Shown here: one piece after another, positions 63,201 through 63,643 of the stretch
Layout: each line of letters opens with the position of its first letter
How positions within the stretch are numbered: position 1 is the stretch's first letter
Source of the DNA: Pseudomonadota bacterium
Lineage (GTDB): Bacteria; Desulfobacterota; Desulfarculia; Desulfarculales; Desulfarculaceae
Length of the DNA stretch: 63,643 nt
Assembly: GCA_018819925.1 (NCBI GenBank)
Contig: JAHJPG010000105.1
Span: 1-63,643, forward strand
Reading direction: 5' to 3'
The notes under the pieces: model-generated
The model's input: only the letters and a program-made list of their open reading frames with translations
What the model was told of the DNA's origin: nothing
The model's database searches: none
Translations under genes and position numbers: made by a program

Positions 63201-63643
63201 ACCGGCGTTTGAAAATATGGGCGGCCTGCCTGATTGCCCTGATGCTTTTATTGCCCGCCATGGCCCAAGCAGGGCAGGAGGCCTACGCCAAGCTTGACGG
63301 GCACAAGGTCTATTACACCAGCCAGGGGCAAGGCGAGCCCACCCTGGTTCTTATTCATGGCTGGATATGTAACCAGAACTTTTGGCGGGAGCAAATATCC
63401 GCCCTGTCCAAAAACCACCGGGTCATCGCCCTGGATATGATCGGCCACGGCAAGAGCGACGCGCCCCAGGTGGCCTACACCCAGGAGCGTTTGGCCCGCT
63501 CGGTGCTGGCGGTCATGGACCAAGCCAAGGTCAAGGACGCGGTGCTCATGGGCCACAGCATGGGCATGGACGTGGCCCGGCGGGTGGCCCTGGAGCATCC
63601 GGCGCGGGTGCGGGCCCTGGTGTCCATGGACGGCGCCCTGGGC
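63197..63643 (+). CDS. Exported alpha/beta hydrolase (partial at window edge)
   Basis: The first 149 residues of an alpha/beta hydrolase. A signal peptide covers residues 1-26, ending AMAQA. The oxyanion segment [14 protein letters not shown] and the nucleophile elbow [11 protein letters not shown], with the catalytic serine near residue 116, are clear. The acid and histidine of the triad lie beyond the window. It is probably a periplasmic esterase or peptidase. Its ATG overlaps the uvrB stop by four bases. Confidence 0.85.
   Translation, partial: MNRRLKIWAACLIALMLLLPAMAQAGQEAYAKLDGHKVYYTSQGQGEPTLVLIHGWICNQNFWREQISALSKNHRVIALDMIGHGKSDAPQVAYTQERLARSVLAVMDQAKVKDAVLMGHSMGMDVARRVALEHPARVRALVSMDGALG

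Overview
The window is a GC-rich bacterial chromosome segment (roughly two-thirds GC by eye) with dense, often overlapping genes and many GTG/TTG starts. Gene content points to an anaerobic or microaerophilic member of the former Deltaproteobacteria (Desulfobacterota). The clues are a multihaem cytochrome with an apparent in-frame UGA, an acetate regulon of acs, actP, two cNMP/CBS/DUF294 proteins and a CrbS/CrbR-like sensor, and a DGC/ArsP/ACR3-type arsenic cluster. Desulfarculus-like relatives seem plausible, but there is no rRNA or other marker here to settle it.

Layout. 156-1895: a Sel1-repeat lipoprotein-like gene and a crotonase. 2072-8666: an arsenic-resistance operon with its own ArsR promoter/operator: arsR, ArsP-type permease, small redox thioredoxin, DGC protein, BFD-type 2Fe-2S protein, arsC, acr3, exported thioredoxin, CcdA and a pentahaem cytochrome c. 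The cytochrome reading frame runs through a UGA, probably selenocysteine. 8809-16840: AsmA, a sugar transferase, glgB with MFS and trmO genes, and a CDF metal transporter. 16877-33464: a pseudogene remnant followed by a large acetate block. This holds two cNMP-CBS-DUF294 proteins, an exonuclease, acs, actP with its DUF4212 partner, a CrbSR-like pair and a CoA-transferase fused to a GNAT domain. 33769-45549: an amidinotransferase-family enzyme, mgtE, a 5-oxoproline (pyroglutamate) block (MBL hydrolase, pxpBC fusion, pxpA, D-glutamate cyclase-like protein) and a complete Liv-type ABC transporter. 45552-54900: an orphan kinase, an ApgM-type phosphatase/mutase with a protein of unknown function, a MaoC protein, and a run phoB-phoR-HDAC-acetyl-CoA-synthetase-like pseudoenzyme. 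55069-63643: ClC channel, ispDF, cysS, an AbiGi-like protein, an NAD(P)H oxidoreductase, uvrB and a hydrolase cut by the window edge.

Themes. Acetate activation and its control recur. The window has an active Acs, its transporter and sensor, a GNAT-fused CoA transferase and, about 28 kb away, an HDAC-family deacetylase translationally next to an Acs paralogue that has lost its ATP-binding and catalytic-lysine motifs. A second theme is redox handling of arsenic across the membrane, ending in the candidate selenocytochrome. A third is a small family of intergenic repeats with terminal inverted repeats, with copies at about 1.9, 12.0 and 57.0 kb. One copy supplies the stop codon of trmO and another forms the leader of ispDF.

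No rRNA, tRNA, CRISPR array, complete insertion sequence or prophage was seen. Functional statements rest on reading motifs by eye. No database search was possible.
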